A DNA stretch of 64,000 bases. Source: Pseudomonadota bacterium (GTDB lineage Bacteria > Pseudomonadota > Gammaproteobacteria > Burkholderiales > Burkholderiaceae_E). A program made the position numbers and the translations under genes. A model generated the notes under the pieces. It was given only the letters and a program-made list of their open reading frames with translations. It was not told the origin of the DNA and ran no database searches. The stretch spans positions 1-64,000 of the forward strand of contig JAEWFA010000040.1 in NCBI GenBank assembly GCA_023389055.1. Reading direction: 5' to 3'. Position 1 is the first letter of the stretch. Every line of letters starts with the position of its first letter. Below, one piece after another: positions 46,368-55,564 of the stretch.

Positions 46368-47603
46368 ATGCCCGTGAACCTCGAAGCGCCGAGGCGCGAC
46401 GCGTTGTCGGCCGTGCCCGGCGTCGACCTCGGCACGGCGCGCGCGGCGATCCGCAAGCCCGACCGCCGCGACGTGCTGGTGCTGCGCCTGGCTCCCGGGG
46501 CGCGCGCCGCCGGCGTGTTCACCAACAACCGCTTCTGCGCAGCGCCGGTCGTCGTATGCCGCGAGCATCTCGCCGGCAGCGCCGGAGCGATCCGCGCGCT
46601 CGTCGTCAACACGGGCTGCGCCAATGCCGGCACCGGCGAGCAGGGGCTCGACGATGCGCGCGCGAGTTGCGCGGCGCTCGCCGGCCGCCTGGGCGTTGCC
46701 GCCGATGCGGTGCTGCCGTTCTCCACCGGCGTCATCCTCGAGCACCTGCCGATGCAGCGGCTGCTCGCCGGCATCGACGCGGCAGTCGACGCGCTCGGTC
46801 GCAGCGACTGGCTCGATGCGGCCGAGGCGATCATGACGACCGACACCGTGCCGAAGGCGGCGTCGCGTCGCGTCGACGTCGGCGGAACGACGATCACGGT
46901 AACCGGCATCGCGAAGGGCGCCGGCATGATCCGGCCCGACATGGCGACAATGCTCGGCTTCGTCGCTACCGACGCAGCGGTGTCCGCCGACCTTCTCGCG
47001 CGCTGGGCGCGCGAAGCGGCCGATGCGAGCTTCAACCGCATCACCGTCGACGGCGATACGTCGACGAACGATTCGTTCGTGCTCGTCGCCACCGGCGCGT
47101 CGTCCGTTGCGATCGATGCGAACGCTGCCGACGCAGTGCAGGCGCGAGCGCTGCGCGAGGCGATCGTCTCGGTCGCGCGCGAGCTCGCCCAGGCGATCGT
47201 GCGCGACGGCGAGGGCGCCACCAAGTTCATCTCGGTGCACGTCGAAGGCGCACGCGACGAGGCCGAAGCCGCGGCGGTCGCATTCACCGTTGCGCATTCG
47301 CCGCTGGTGAAGACCGCGTTCTTCGCGTCCGACCCCAACCTGGGGCGCATTCTCGCGGCGGTCGGCCGCGCCGGCGTTGCCGATCTCGACGTCGACGGCG
47401 TCGACCTGTACCTCGACGACGTGCACGTCGCCACGCGCGGCGGGCGCCACCCCCGGTATCGCGAGGAGGACGGCCAGCGCGTGATGAGGAAGTCCGAGAT
47501 CGGCGTGCGCATCGTGCTCGGCCGCGGGAGCGCGTCGACCACCGTCTGGACCTGCGATCTTTCGCACGACTACGTGTCGATCAATGCCGACTACCGATCC
47601 TGA
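46368..47603 (+). CDS. argJ: Bifunctional glutamate N-acetyltransferase / ornithine acetyltransferase
   Basis: A 411-residue enzyme of the cyclic arginine pathway. The precursor self-cleaves before the nucleophilic Thr in KGAGMIRPDMATMLGF. Other family blocks are GVFTNNRFCAAPV, NTGCANAGTG, FSTGVILEHLP, NRITVDGDTSTND, and the C-terminal ending CDLSHDYVSINADYRS. The ATG at 46368 has CGGAGAG upstream. Its last 20 bp overlap the DUF815 gene. Confidence 0.95.
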   Translation: MPVNLEAPRRDALSAVPGVDLGTARAAIRKPDRRDVLVLRLAPGARAAGVFTNNRFCAAPVVVCREHLAGSAGAIRALVVNTGCANAGTGEQGLDDARASCAALAGRLGVAADAVLPFSTGVILEHLPMQRLLAGIDAAVDALGRSDWLDAAEAIMTTDTVPKAASRRVDVGGTTITVTGIAKGAGMIRPDMATMLGFVATDAAVSADLLARWAREAADASFNRITVDGDTSTNDSFVLVATGASSVAIDANAADAVQARALREAIVSVARELAQAIVRDGEGATKFISVHVEGARDEAEAAAVAFTVAHSPLVKTAFFASDPNLGRILAAVGRAGVADLDVDGVDLYLDDVHVATRGGRHPRYREEDGQRVMRKSEIGVRIVLGRGSASTTVWTCDLSHDYVSINADYRS

Positions 47604-48519
47604 TTCGCGCCACGGCGTCGATCCGGGCGCGCTCGCGCGCGTCGTCGCGCGGGCCGAGTCCGTGCTCGGGCGCTTCGAGCAGCTGCTCGGCGCCGCGACC
47701 GCCCCGGACTGGAACGCGGCGATCGCCTATCGCTGGCGCCGCCGCCCCAGCGCATTCGGCCAGCAGGCGGCACTGCACCCGGTGCGGCACGTCTCGGCGA
47801 TCCGGCTCGACGACCTCAAGCACATCGACGAGCAGAAGGCGGCGATCGAACGCAACACGCGCCAGTTCGTGCAGCGACGCCCGGCGAACAACGTCCTGCT
47901 CACGGGATCGCGCGGCACCGGCAAGTCGTCGCTGATCAAGGCGTTGCTGAACCAGTACGCCGCGCAGGGGTTGCGGCTGATCGAGGTCGACAAGGACGAT
48001 CTCGTCGACCTGCCCGAGATCGTCGAACTGGTCGCCGGGCGGCCGGAGCGCTTCATCGTCTTCTGCGACGACCTGTCCTTCGAGGAAGGCGAACCCGGCT
48101 ACAAGGCCCTGAAGGTAGCGCTCGACGGCTCGGTGTCGGCGCAGTCGGAGAACGTGCTGATCTACGCCACGTCGAACCGCCGGCACCTGATGCCCGAGTA
48201 CATGCGCGAGAACCTCGAGGCGAAACACCAGTCCGACGGCGAGATCCATCCGGGCGAGACGGTCGAGGAGAAGATCTCGCTGTCCGAGCGATTCGGGCTG
48301 TGGGTGTCGTTCTATCCGTTTCGCCAGGACGACTACCTGGCGATCGTCGCGCACTGGCTCGCAAGCTTCGGCTGCGACGCGCGCGAGATCGAGGCGGCGC
48401 GCGCCGATGCGCTTCGCTTCGCGCTCGAGCGCGGGTCGCGCTCGGGGCGCGTCGCCTGGCAGTTCGCCAAGGACCGGGCAGGGCGCGAACCGGAAGTGCG
48501 CGCTTCTCGCGCGCCCTGA
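47584..48519 (+). CDS. DUF815 family ATPase
   Basis: A 311-residue AAA-type P-loop protein of the DUF815 family. Walker A is LLTGSRGTGKSSLIKAL near residue 105. Walker B is RFIVFCDDLSFEEGE. Sensor-like ATSNRRHLMPEYM follows. The family is common in Proteobacteria, but its function is not established. It overlaps argJ by 20 bp and is followed 11 bp later by the Nudix/ThiE fusion gene, an order repeated in many Burkholderiales, which suggests co-transcription with argJ. Confidence 0.9.
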   Translation: MPTTDPDSRHGVDPGALARVVARAESVLGRFEQLLGAATAPDWNAAIAYRWRRRPSAFGQQAALHPVRHVSAIRLDDLKHIDEQKAAIERNTRQFVQRRPANNVLLTGSRGTGKSSLIKALLNQYAAQGLRLIEVDKDDLVDLPEIVELVAGRPERFIVFCDDLSFEEGEPGYKALKVALDGSVSAQSENVLIYATSNRRHLMPEYMRENLEAKHQSDGEIHPGETVEEKISLSERFGLWVSFYPFRQDDYLAIVAHWLASFGCDAREIEAARADALRFALERGSRSGRVAWQFAKDRAGREPEVRASRAP

Positions 48520-48530
48520 CGCGCGTGTCG

Positions 48531-49457
48531 ATGCTCGAGGTCGCGGTCGGCGTCCTCGTTCGCGCCGACGGCGCGGTGCTGTTCGGCCAGCGTCGCGCCG
48601 GCAAGCCCTACGCCGGCTGGTGGGAATTCCCCGGCGGCAAAGTCGAGACGGGTGAGACGATCGAGCAGGCGCTCGCGCGCGAACTCCACGAGGAACTCGG
48701 CATCGAGGTGCGACGCTCGTACCCGTGGATGCTGCGCGAGCACGTCTACCCGCACGCGCACGTCCGACTGTCGTTTCGCCGGGTCGTCGACTGGACCGGC
48801 ACGCCGCGTCCGCGAGAAGGCCAGGCGCTCGCCTGGCGCCACCCGTCGGGGATCGATCTGGCGCCGTTGCTGCCGGCGGCGATTCCGGTGATCGGCTGGT
48901 TGAGGCTGCCGCAGCGGCTCGCGATCAGCAGTGCGATGCTGCTGGGAGACGACACGTTTCTCGAAGCGTTGCGCGCGGCGCTGGCGTCGGGACTGCGACT
49001 CGTGCAATTGCGCGAGCCCGGAATCGAGCCCGATCGTCTCGAACGTTTGTGGCGCGCGGCGCGCGCCTCGTGTCGTGACGCGGGTGGCCTGCTGGTCGTC
49101 AACAGCGCGCATTCCCTCTCGTATGCGGCGGCCTGCGACGGCGTGCATCTTCGCGGCGCGGATCTGCACGCCTGCGTCTCGCGTCCGCCGTTTCGCATCG
49201 TCGGCGCTTCGTGCCACGATGCGCGCGACCTCGCGCAGGCAGGCGAACTGGGCCTGGATTACGCGGTGCTCGGTCCGGTCAAGCCGACGCTGTCGCACCC
49301 CGGGGCGCCGGTGCTGGGGTGGGACGCCTTCGCGTCGCTCGCCGCCCGATCGCAGGTGCCGGTCTTCGCACTGGGCGGGATGCACGAGAGCGACGCAACG
49401 GATGCGGCGGTCGCCGGCGCGCACGGACTGGCGATGCTGCGCGGCTGGCGAACCTGA
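48531..49457 (+). CDS. Nudix hydrolase (MutT type) fused to a thiamine-phosphate-synthase-like domain
   Basis: A 308-residue two-domain protein. Residues about 1-130 are a MutT-type Nudix domain with an intact Nudix box (GGKVETGETIEQALARELHE, then EELG), expected to hydrolyse oxidised dGTP. Residues about 140-308 resemble ThiE/TenI: a TIM-barrel pattern with LRLVQLREPGIEPD, LLVVNSAHSLSYAAACDGVHL, VLGPVKPTLSHPGAP and VFALGGM. In true ThiE the third block is usually GxxxxTxTKxxxxP; here it reads GPVKPTLSHPGAP, close but without the Lys. ATG 48531 is taken; GTG 48525 is possible. The function of the second domain is unclear. Confidence 0.88.
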   Translation: MLEVAVGVLVRADGAVLFGQRRAGKPYAGWWEFPGGKVETGETIEQALARELHEELGIEVRRSYPWMLREHVYPHAHVRLSFRRVVDWTGTPRPREGQALAWRHPSGIDLAPLLPAAIPVIGWLRLPQRLAISSAMLLGDDTFLEALRAALASGLRLVQLREPGIEPDRLERLWRAARASCRDAGGLLVVNSAHSLSYAAACDGVHLRGADLHACVSRPPFRIVGASCHDARDLAQAGELGLDYAVLGPVKPTLSHPGAPVLGWDAFASLAARSQVPVFALGGMHESDATDAAVAGAHGLAMLRGWRT

Positions 49458-49652
49458 TCAGCCGAAGCGTTCCCCTTCCCCCTTCTGCCTTGCCTCGTCC
49501 CTTTCTCCGGCAATCCGGTACCGCTCCGCCGCCCACGCCCCCAGATCGAGGTTCTTGCAGCGCTGCGAGCAGAACGGACGCCAGCGGTGCGACGCGTCGA
49601 AGGGCGTCTTGCGGCCGCAGGCCGGGCAGTTGACGAAGACGTTCTTCTTCAT
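49458..49652 (-). CDS. yacG: DNA gyrase inhibitor YacG, zinc-binding
   Basis: A 64-residue zinc protein. The four Cys ligands are C9, C12, C28 and C32 in VNCPACG and FCSQRCKNLDLGAWA, the YacG signature. YacG binds GyrB and blocks DNA binding. It lies 4 bp after zapD on the same strand, and its stop is back to back with that of the Nudix gene on the other strand. The C-terminal tail is charged. Confidence 0.93.
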   Translation of the reverse strand: MKKNVFVNCPACGRKTPFDASHRWRPFCSQRCKNLDLGAWAAERYRIAGERDEARQKGEGERFG

Positions 49653-49656
49653 CGCG

Positions 49657-50412
49657 TCACAGGGTGCAAAGACCGAGCTCGAAGTCGATGTTCGTGTCGG
49701 CCGGACGCGGACGCTCGTCGCGGTCGCGCATCGTGAAACGGATCCACAGCAGGTACTTGTTCGCGCTGATTTCGGGGATCGCGCCGAGCGCCGGATCGAG
49801 CCGCACCTGCACCATCTGGTAGGTCTTGCCGGCCAGCGGTTGCTGGTAGCTGCCGCCCTGCGCCGTGAGCGCCGTGCGTTGCGCGCTCTCGCGCAGCAGG
49901 CGCAGCACGATCGTCACGCTGTCGTACATGGGCTTGAACGGCGCAGCCCACGCGGCGATGTCGCGCTGGCGCACGTCGGCGGGCCGATGCTGCCACGCGT
50001 GATACGAGGGAAGGTCGAATTCGCAGGCGCCGCCTGCGATGAACATCCGGCTGCGGATGCTCATCAGCCATTCGTTGTCGCGCAGGTGCTGCCCGCTCTT
50101 TCCGGTGGCCGCGCCCAGTCCGCCCAGCGCCTCGTCGATGTCGCCGAGGATGCGGTCGAGGGCCTCCTGCGATACGTCCGGGCTGTTGCGGAACGCCATC
50201 AGCGTCTGGCGCTGGCGTTCGAGTTCCTGCAGAAGGTCGGACTTCAGGTCGGCGCGGCCCGCAACGTCGAGCACCTCGAAAAGCGTACCGAGGGCGACGT
50301 GATGATCGAGCGGATGTTCACGCCGGGCGAAGAACTCGAGCCGGTCGAACAGATCTTCGAGCCGCAGCAGCGTACGGACGCGTTCGTTCAGCGGGTACTC
50401 GTACAAGATCAA
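49657..50412 (-). CDS. zapD: Cell division protein ZapD
   Basis: A 251-residue FtsZ-bundling protein. It begins ILYEYPLNERVRTLLRLEDLF, which is the conserved ZapD N-terminus, and contains LLQELERQRQTLMAFRNSPDV and RMFIAGGACEFDLPSYHAW. The frame is open further upstream to a TTG at 50517, but the TTG at 50412 puts the start exactly where family members start, with AGGA 8 nt upstream, so the shorter form is chosen. A basic residue-rich C-terminal half fits FtsZ-tail binding. It groups with coaE and yacG, the usual order. Confidence 0.92.
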   Translation of the reverse strand: MILYEYPLNERVRTLLRLEDLFDRLEFFARREHPLDHHVALGTLFEVLDVAGRADLKSDLLQELERQRQTLMAFRNSPDVSQEALDRILGDIDEALGGLGAATGKSGQHLRDNEWLMSIRSRMFIAGGACEFDLPSYHAWQHRPADVRQRDIAAWAAPFKPMYDSVTIVLRLLRESAQRTALTAQGGSYQQPLAGKTYQMVQVRLDPALGAIPEISANKYLLWIRFTMRDRDERPRPADTNIDFELGLCTL

Positions 50413-50574
50413 GGCGTCGTCCTGTGCCGCGGGCGACGGCGTTCGCGCTGCGCTCGCGCTGTCGCCGACGTATGCGAGTCGCGCTCGGTCCGTGCAGACG
50501 CACGAATTCTGTAGCAAAGCGCTTTCGTTGACAAACCTCGAGCCGCGCGATGCGAGCGCGCCCGCCGCTGAGGC

Positions 50575-51228
50575 TCAGCGCGCGGCGGCATACCTTCGAT
50601 GCAGCACGTCGACCTGCGCCGGCAGCGCATCGGCATCGCCGGCGTTGTCGATCACGTCGTCGGCCGCCGCCAGCCTGTCTTCCCGACTGGCCTGCGTCGC
50701 CAGGATCGATTCGATGCGCGCCGCGCTCAGGCCGCTGCGCTGCTGCACGCGGGCGATCTGCACCGATACCGGACAGTCGACGACGAGCACGCGATCGAAG
50801 CGACCCGAGCGTCCCGCCGATTCCACCAGCAACGGGACGACGTGCACCACGTAGGGGCCGGTGGCTGCGACGATGCGCCGCTCCGACTCGGCGCGAATCA
50901 TCGGATGCAGGATGGCCTCGAGCGCGGCACGCGCGCCCGGGTCGTCGAAGACGAGCGCGCGCATCGCGTCGCGATCGAGCGCGCCGTCGGCGCGCAGGAC
51001 GCCTTCGCCGAAACGCGTGCGGATCGCGTCGATCGCCGCGCCGCCCGGGGCGGTGAGTTCGTGTGCGATCGCATCGGTGTCGACGATCGTGGCGCCGCGC
51101 GCCGCGAAGAGTTCGGCGACGGTGCTCTTGCCGCTGCCGATGCCGCCGGTGAGTCCGACGACGAAGGGCCTGCGTGGCGAGGTGCGTTCTTGCGTTCGCC
51201 CCGTCGGCCCGTCTGCGGCTGCAGTCAT
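50575..51228 (-). CDS. coaE: Dephospho-CoA kinase
   Basis: A 217-residue kinase for the last step of CoA synthesis. The P-loop is VVGLTGGIGSGKSTVAELF, followed by DTDAIAHELTAPGG, LHPMIRAESERR, VVHVVPLLVESA and DRVLVVDCP, all CoaE blocks. The first 20 residues are a poorly conserved polar extension. It lies 48 bp after pilD and 162 bp before zapD; I see no gene in that gap. Confidence 0.95.
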   Translation of the reverse strand: MTAAADGPTGRTQERTSPRRPFVVGLTGGIGSGKSTVAELFAARGATIVDTDAIAHELTAPGGAAIDAIRTRFGEGVLRADGALDRDAMRALVFDDPGARAALEAILHPMIRAESERRIVAATGPYVVHVVPLLVESAGRSGRFDRVLVVDCPVSVQIARVQQRSGLSAARIESILATQASREDRLAAADDVIDNAGDADALPAQVDVLHRRYAAAR

Positions 51229-51276
51229 GGCGACGAGTCTAACAGCGGGGCAGACGTGCCCTCGATCCGCCCTCGG

Positions 51277-52146
51277 TCAGCCCAATCCGTAGAATGAAGC
51301 GAGCGGCTCGCGGAAATACAGCGCGAGGAGTCCCGCGCCGGCCAGGTACGGCCCGAACGGGATCGGCACGTCACGCCCATGGCGCGCGACGACCATCAGC
51401 GTCAGGCCGACCGCAGCGCCGACCACCGATGCCAACAGGATCACCGAGGGCAGCGCGGTCCAGCCGAACCACGCACCGAGCGCGGCGAGCAGCTTGAAGT
51501 CGCCGTAGCCCATGCCTTCCTTGCCGGTGGCGAACTTGAACAGCCAGTACAGGCTCCACAGGCTCAGGTAGCCGGCGATCGCGCCGATGACCGCGGCGTG
51601 CAGCGGCGCGAAGACTTCCCACAGGTTGAACGCGAGCCCGATCCACAGCAGCGGCAGCGTCATGCTGTCGGGCAGCAGCTGCGTGTCGAAGTCGATGAAC
51701 GCGAGCGCGATCAGGAAGCAGGTGAGCACGACGGCGCCGAGCCCGGCGGCGCTCCAGCCGAAATGCGCGACGGCCAGCGCGCACAGCGCCGCGGTCGCGC
51801 CTTCGACGATCGGATAGCGAAGCGGAATCGCCGCTTGGCACGCCGTGCAGCGGCCGCGCTGCAGCAGCCAGCTGACGAGCGGGATGTTCTCGATGGCGCG
51901 GATCGAGTGTCCGCACGACGGGCACTGCGAGCGCGGCACGACCAGGTTGAAGGGCGGCGCTGCGCTCGCCGGTTCGCCGCGCAGTTCGGCCGCCTGCTGC
52001 GCCCATTCGAGCTCGAGCATCTTCGGCAGGCGGTGGATCACGACGTTCAGGAAACTGCCGACGAGCAGCCCGAACACCGCGGCGGTTCCGATCGCCAGCG
52101 CGGGCGACTGCTGCAGCGCTTCGAGCATCGACGGGGCCTCGAACAT
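51277..52146 (-). CDS. pilD: Prepilin peptidase / N-methyltransferase
   Basis: A 289-residue membrane aspartyl protease that cleaves and methylates type IV prepilins and type II secretion pseudopilins. The methylase part has the four-Cys site CPSC...CTAC. The two catalytic Asp residues are in FIDFDTQLLPDSMTLPLL and GYGDFKLLAALGAWFG. About seven to eight membrane helices are visible. ATG 52146 is chosen; the frame is open further upstream but unconserved. It follows pilC by 37 bp. Confidence 0.95.
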   Translation of the reverse strand: MFEAPSMLEALQQSPALAIGTAAVFGLLVGSFLNVVIHRLPKMLELEWAQQAAELRGEPASAAPPFNLVVPRSQCPSCGHSIRAIENIPLVSWLLQRGRCTACQAAIPLRYPIVEGATAALCALAVAHFGWSAAGLGAVVLTCFLIALAFIDFDTQLLPDSMTLPLLWIGLAFNLWEVFAPLHAAVIGAIAGYLSLWSLYWLFKFATGKEGMGYGDFKLLAALGAWFGWTALPSVILLASVVGAAVGLTLMVVARHGRDVPIPFGPYLAGAGLLALYFREPLASFYGLG

Positions 52147-52183
52147 CGGGGATCGGCCTGCGTGCGGTTGCGGCGGGTCTCGC

Positions 52184-53458
52184 TCAGACCACCTGTCCGA
52201 GCTTGAAGATCGGAAGATACATCGCAATGACCAGGCCGCCGATCAGCGTGCCGAGCACGACCATGATCATCGGCTCGAGCAGGCTCGACAGGCTCTCGAC
52301 GGCGTCGTCGACCTCGCGCTCGAAGATGTCGGCGGCCTTCGACAGCATCGAGTCGAGCGAGCCCGACTCCTCGCCGATCGAGGCCATCTGCAGCACCATG
52401 TTCGGGAACACCTGGGAATTCTGCATCGCCACCGTCAGGCTCGTTCCGGTGGACACTTCCTGCTGCACCCGCTTGGTCGCGACCAGGTAGACGTGGTTGC
52501 CGGAGGCGCCGCCGACCGAATCGAGCGCCTCGACCAGCGGAACGCCGGCGGCGAACATCGTCGACAGCGTGCGCAGCCACCGGGCGATCGTCGCCTTCTC
52601 GACCACCGAGCCGAACACGGGCAGCTTCAGCAGCAGCCGGTCCATCGCCATCTGCACACGCGGCGATCGCTTCCACGCCTGGAGCAGGAAATAGAACCCG
52701 CCGCCTATCGCGCCGAAGATCAGGTACCAGTACTGGACGAAGAAATCCGACAGCGCGATCACCATCAGCGTCGGGGCAGGCAGGTCGGCGCCGAAATTCG
52801 AGAAGACCTCCTTGAAGGCCGGTACGACGAACAGCATGATCACGGCCACCACGATGAACGCGACGACGAGAACCGCGATCGGGTAGAAGAGCGCCGACTT
52901 GATCTTGCCCTTGATCGCCAGCATCTTCTCCTTGTAGCTGGCCAGGCGATCGAGCAGGTCGTCGAGAATGCCGGCCTGTTCGCCGGCGCCCACGAGGTTG
53001 CAGAACAGCGAATCGAAGTACAGCGGGTACTTGCGGAAAGCCTGCGACAACGACGTTCCGGTCTCGACGTCGCCGCGGATATCGGTGAACAGCTTCGACA
53101 CCGAAGCGTTCGACGTACCTCGTGCGACGATGTCGAACGACTGCAGCAGCGGCACCCCCGCCTTCATCATCGTCGCCAGCTGGCGCGTGAACAGCGTGAT
53201 GTCCTTTTCGCCGATGCGCTTGCCGCGCTTGTACCGCCGCTTCGTCGCCTTGGTCATCGAGATGCCCTGCCGGCGCAGCGACGTCTGCACGGCGGTCGGG
53301 CTGCTCGAGCGCATCTCCCCGCGCAGCACCTTGCCGGCGCGGTCGCGCCCTTCCCACGCGTAGACCTGTTCCTTGCTGGCCGGGCGGCGGGCCGCCGACC
53401 CGCGAGCGCTGCCCGCGCGGGCGCCGGCGGCGCCGGCGGTCGTACCGATCGTGCTCAT
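52184..53458 (-). CDS. pilC: Type IV pilus inner-membrane platform protein PilC
   Basis: A 424-residue GspF/PilC family protein with two repeated cytoplasmic helical domains and three membrane segments. Signatures are FTRQLATMMKAGVPLLQSF and RWLRTLSTMFAAGVPLVEALD (the two F-domain starts), AGEQAGILDDLLDRLA, and the C-terminal LLEPMIMVVLGTLIGGLVIAMYLPIF. It is read after pilB, 70 bp away. Confidence 0.95.
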   Translation of the reverse strand: MSTIGTTAGAAGARAGSARGSAARRPASKEQVYAWEGRDRAGKVLRGEMRSSSPTAVQTSLRRQGISMTKATKRRYKRGKRIGEKDITLFTRQLATMMKAGVPLLQSFDIVARGTSNASVSKLFTDIRGDVETGTSLSQAFRKYPLYFDSLFCNLVGAGEQAGILDDLLDRLASYKEKMLAIKGKIKSALFYPIAVLVVAFIVVAVIMLFVVPAFKEVFSNFGADLPAPTLMVIALSDFFVQYWYLIFGAIGGGFYFLLQAWKRSPRVQMAMDRLLLKLPVFGSVVEKATIARWLRTLSTMFAAGVPLVEALDSVGGASGNHVYLVATKRVQQEVSTGTSLTVAMQNSQVFPNMVLQMASIGEESGSLDSMLSKAADIFEREVDDAVESLSSLLEPMIMVVLGTLIGGLVIAMYLPIFKLGQVV

Positions 53459-53528
53459 CGCATCGCCCCTTCGTCCTGGTGGTTCCCGCCGCTCGCGCCG
53501 CCGCCTGCCGGCCGCAGGTGCTCGCCGC

Positions 53529-55211
53529 TCATTCGTTGGTGACGCCGAGCACCTCCTCGATGCTCGTCATTCCCTGCATGACCTTGATCAGTCCCGATCG
53601 GCGCAGGTCGCGCACGCCTTCGCTTTGCGCCTGTCGCGCGATCTGCAGCGCGTTGCCGTTCGACAGGATGATTGCCTGCATCGCTTCCGTGATCGGCATC
53701 ACCTGGTAGATGCCCACTCGGCCCTTGTAGCCGGTGCCGCCGCAGCGCTCGCAGCCCACCGGCCGGAACGGCGCCCACTTGCCGTCGAGGTCCGACTCGA
53801 GAAAGCCCGCCTTGAGCAGCGCGCCGCCGTCGGTCTGCAGCGGCTGCTTGCAGTTGCACAGCCGACGCGCCAGCCGCTGCGCGGTGATCAGGATCACCGA
53901 CGAGGCGATGTTGAACGGCGCCACGCCCATGTTCGCCATTCGCGTAAGCGTGGTCGGCGCGTCGTTCGTGTGCAGCGTCGACAGCACCATGTGCCCCGTC
54001 TGTGCCGCCTTGATCGCGATGTCGGCGGTCTCGAGGTCGCGGATCTCCCCGACCATGATCACGTCCGGGTCCTGGCGCAGGAATGCCCGCAGCGCCGCGG
54101 CGAAGGTGAGCCCCGCCTTGTCGTTGACGTTGACCTGGTTGACGCCGGGCAGGTTGATCTCGGCCGGATCCTCGGCAGTGGAGATGTTGATGCCCGGCTC
54201 GTTCAGCAGGTTCAGGCAGGTGTAGAGCGACACCGTCTTGCCCGAGCCGGTCGGTCCGGTGACGAGGATCATCCCGTACGGGCGGCGGATCGCCTCGAGC
54301 ATGATCTCCTTCTGGTCGGGCTCGTAGCCGAGCGCGTCGATGCCGAGCTTCGCCGACGACGGATCGAGGATCCGCATGACGATCTTTTCGCCGAACAGCG
54401 TCGGCAGCGTCGAGACGCGAAAGTCGATCGCGCGCTGGCTCGACAGCACGATCTTCATGCGGCCGTCCTGCGGCACGCGCCGCTCGGAGATGTCCAGCCG
54501 CGAGATCACCTTGATGCGCGATGCCAGCTTTTCCTTGATCGCCAGCGGAGGCGTCACCACCTCGCGCAGCTCGCCGTCGACGCGCAGCCGGATCCGGTAG
54601 TACTTCTCGTACGGCTCGAAGTGGATGTCCGATGCGCCGGCCTGGATCGCCTCGACGAGTACCTTCTGCAGGAAGCGCACGACGGGCGCATCGTCGACGT
54701 CGCTGGTGTCGGGCGCCGTTCCCGGGTCGTCGCCGGCGACGGCGATGTCGTCGAGCGAATCGTCGACGAGCTCCTCGAGCTGCTCGGTGGCGCTCTGGCC
54801 GAGTCGTTCGACCAGGCGCACGAGCCGGTCGTGCTCGACGACGATCGGGTCGAGCGCTGCCTGCGCCGAGAAGCGGATCCGGTCGAGAAGCTTCGAGTCG
54901 GTCGGGTCGGACACCGCGATCGACAGGCGCCCGGCACGCTTGCCCAGTGCGACGACGCGCAGTTCGGTGGCGAGCTTGCGATCGAGCAGGTCGGAGGGCA
55001 GCGTCGTCGGGTCGATCGCCGACAGGTCCAGCAGCGGGTGCCCGCAAAGCTCGGCGGCGAACTGCGCGAGTTGGCGCGGCGGCATGTGCCCGCCACCGAT
55101 CAACTCGTCGACGAAACTCAGCCGGTCGGCGTCGGCCTTTCGCTGGATGGCGCTCGCCTGGTCCAGCCGCAGCAACTGGTGCTGCACGAGCGCGCGGCCG
55201 AGCCCCGACAT
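53529..55211 (-). CDS. pilB: Type IV pilus assembly ATPase PilB
   Basis: A 560-residue assembly ATPase. The N-terminal MshEN/N2 region starts SGLGRALVQHQLL. Walker A is VTGPTGSGKTVSLY, the Asp box is AGASDIHFEPYEK, Walker B is VIMVGEIRDLETAD, the His box is TGHMVLSTLHTNDAPTT, and a zinc site CNC...CERC is present before the C-terminal part. ATG at 55211 is chosen because AAGGAA lies 9 nt upstream; an ATG at 55256 would add 15 residues and lacks a ribosome site. No pilus retraction ATPase is nearby. Confidence 0.95.
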   Translation of the reverse strand: MSGLGRALVQHQLLRLDQASAIQRKADADRLSFVDELIGGGHMPPRQLAQFAAELCGHPLLDLSAIDPTTLPSDLLDRKLATELRVVALGKRAGRLSIAVSDPTDSKLLDRIRFSAQAALDPIVVEHDRLVRLVERLGQSATEQLEELVDDSLDDIAVAGDDPGTAPDTSDVDDAPVVRFLQKVLVEAIQAGASDIHFEPYEKYYRIRLRVDGELREVVTPPLAIKEKLASRIKVISRLDISERRVPQDGRMKIVLSSQRAIDFRVSTLPTLFGEKIVMRILDPSSAKLGIDALGYEPDQKEIMLEAIRRPYGMILVTGPTGSGKTVSLYTCLNLLNEPGINISTAEDPAEINLPGVNQVNVNDKAGLTFAAALRAFLRQDPDVIMVGEIRDLETADIAIKAAQTGHMVLSTLHTNDAPTTLTRMANMGVAPFNIASSVILITAQRLARRLCNCKQPLQTDGGALLKAGFLESDLDGKWAPFRPVGCERCGGTGYKGRVGIYQVMPITEAMQAIILSNGNALQIARQAQSEGVRDLRRSGLIKVMQGMTSIEEVLGVTNE

Positions 55212-55564
55212 CGAGGTCGGTTCCTTCGTTCGGCCTGCGGCAGCGACGATGGCCATGGCGGTGACGGAGTCGGTCGGATGATGGGAGCCCGCGGGCAATG
55301 ATGCCCGCCGGCGCAGGCGCTGCGGCGCGCCGTACCGTGCGGCCGCGACGAGCGCGTGCGCGGCCCGGACGAACGGTGCGCAAGGCGCGTACTCGCCGCG
55401 ACGCCGACCGCTTCGCGGAAGCGACGCCGGATGCGCCGCTCGCGGAACCACCCCAATCCCCTGTTGCTCGCTTACCCGGATTGCTGCGCCGCGAGCCTTT
55501 GGCCATAATCCGCGCTCGACGGCGGGGCGGCGCGCCAGCGCGGCCCACGACAAGCAGGCGCTCG
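55212..55564. other. Divergent spacer between pilB and the liv operon
   Basis: No gene is seen in this 353-bp GC-rich stretch. A hairpin at 55291-55308 (GCGGGCA / TGCCCGC, 4-nt loop) lies upstream of pilB. The liv promoter candidate is at 55481-55509. Confidence 0.5.
55481..55509 (+). promoter_or_regulatory. Candidate promoter of the branched-chain amino acid-type ABC operon
   Basis: A -35 box TTGCTG (55481-55486) and a -10 box CATAAT (55504-55509) are separated by 17 bp. The start would be near 55516, about 49 nt before the livG-like ATG. Confidence 0.5.

Noticed and set aside
50413..50517. Longer ZapD starting at a TTG at 50517
   Set aside because: The extra 35 residues have no match to the conserved ZapD start, which begins precisely at the TTG at 50412 with AGGA upstream.
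53373..55301. Plus-strand open frame of 642 codons opposite pilB
   Set aside because: Antisense to pilB, which has all its ATPase motifs. The translation is compositionally biased.
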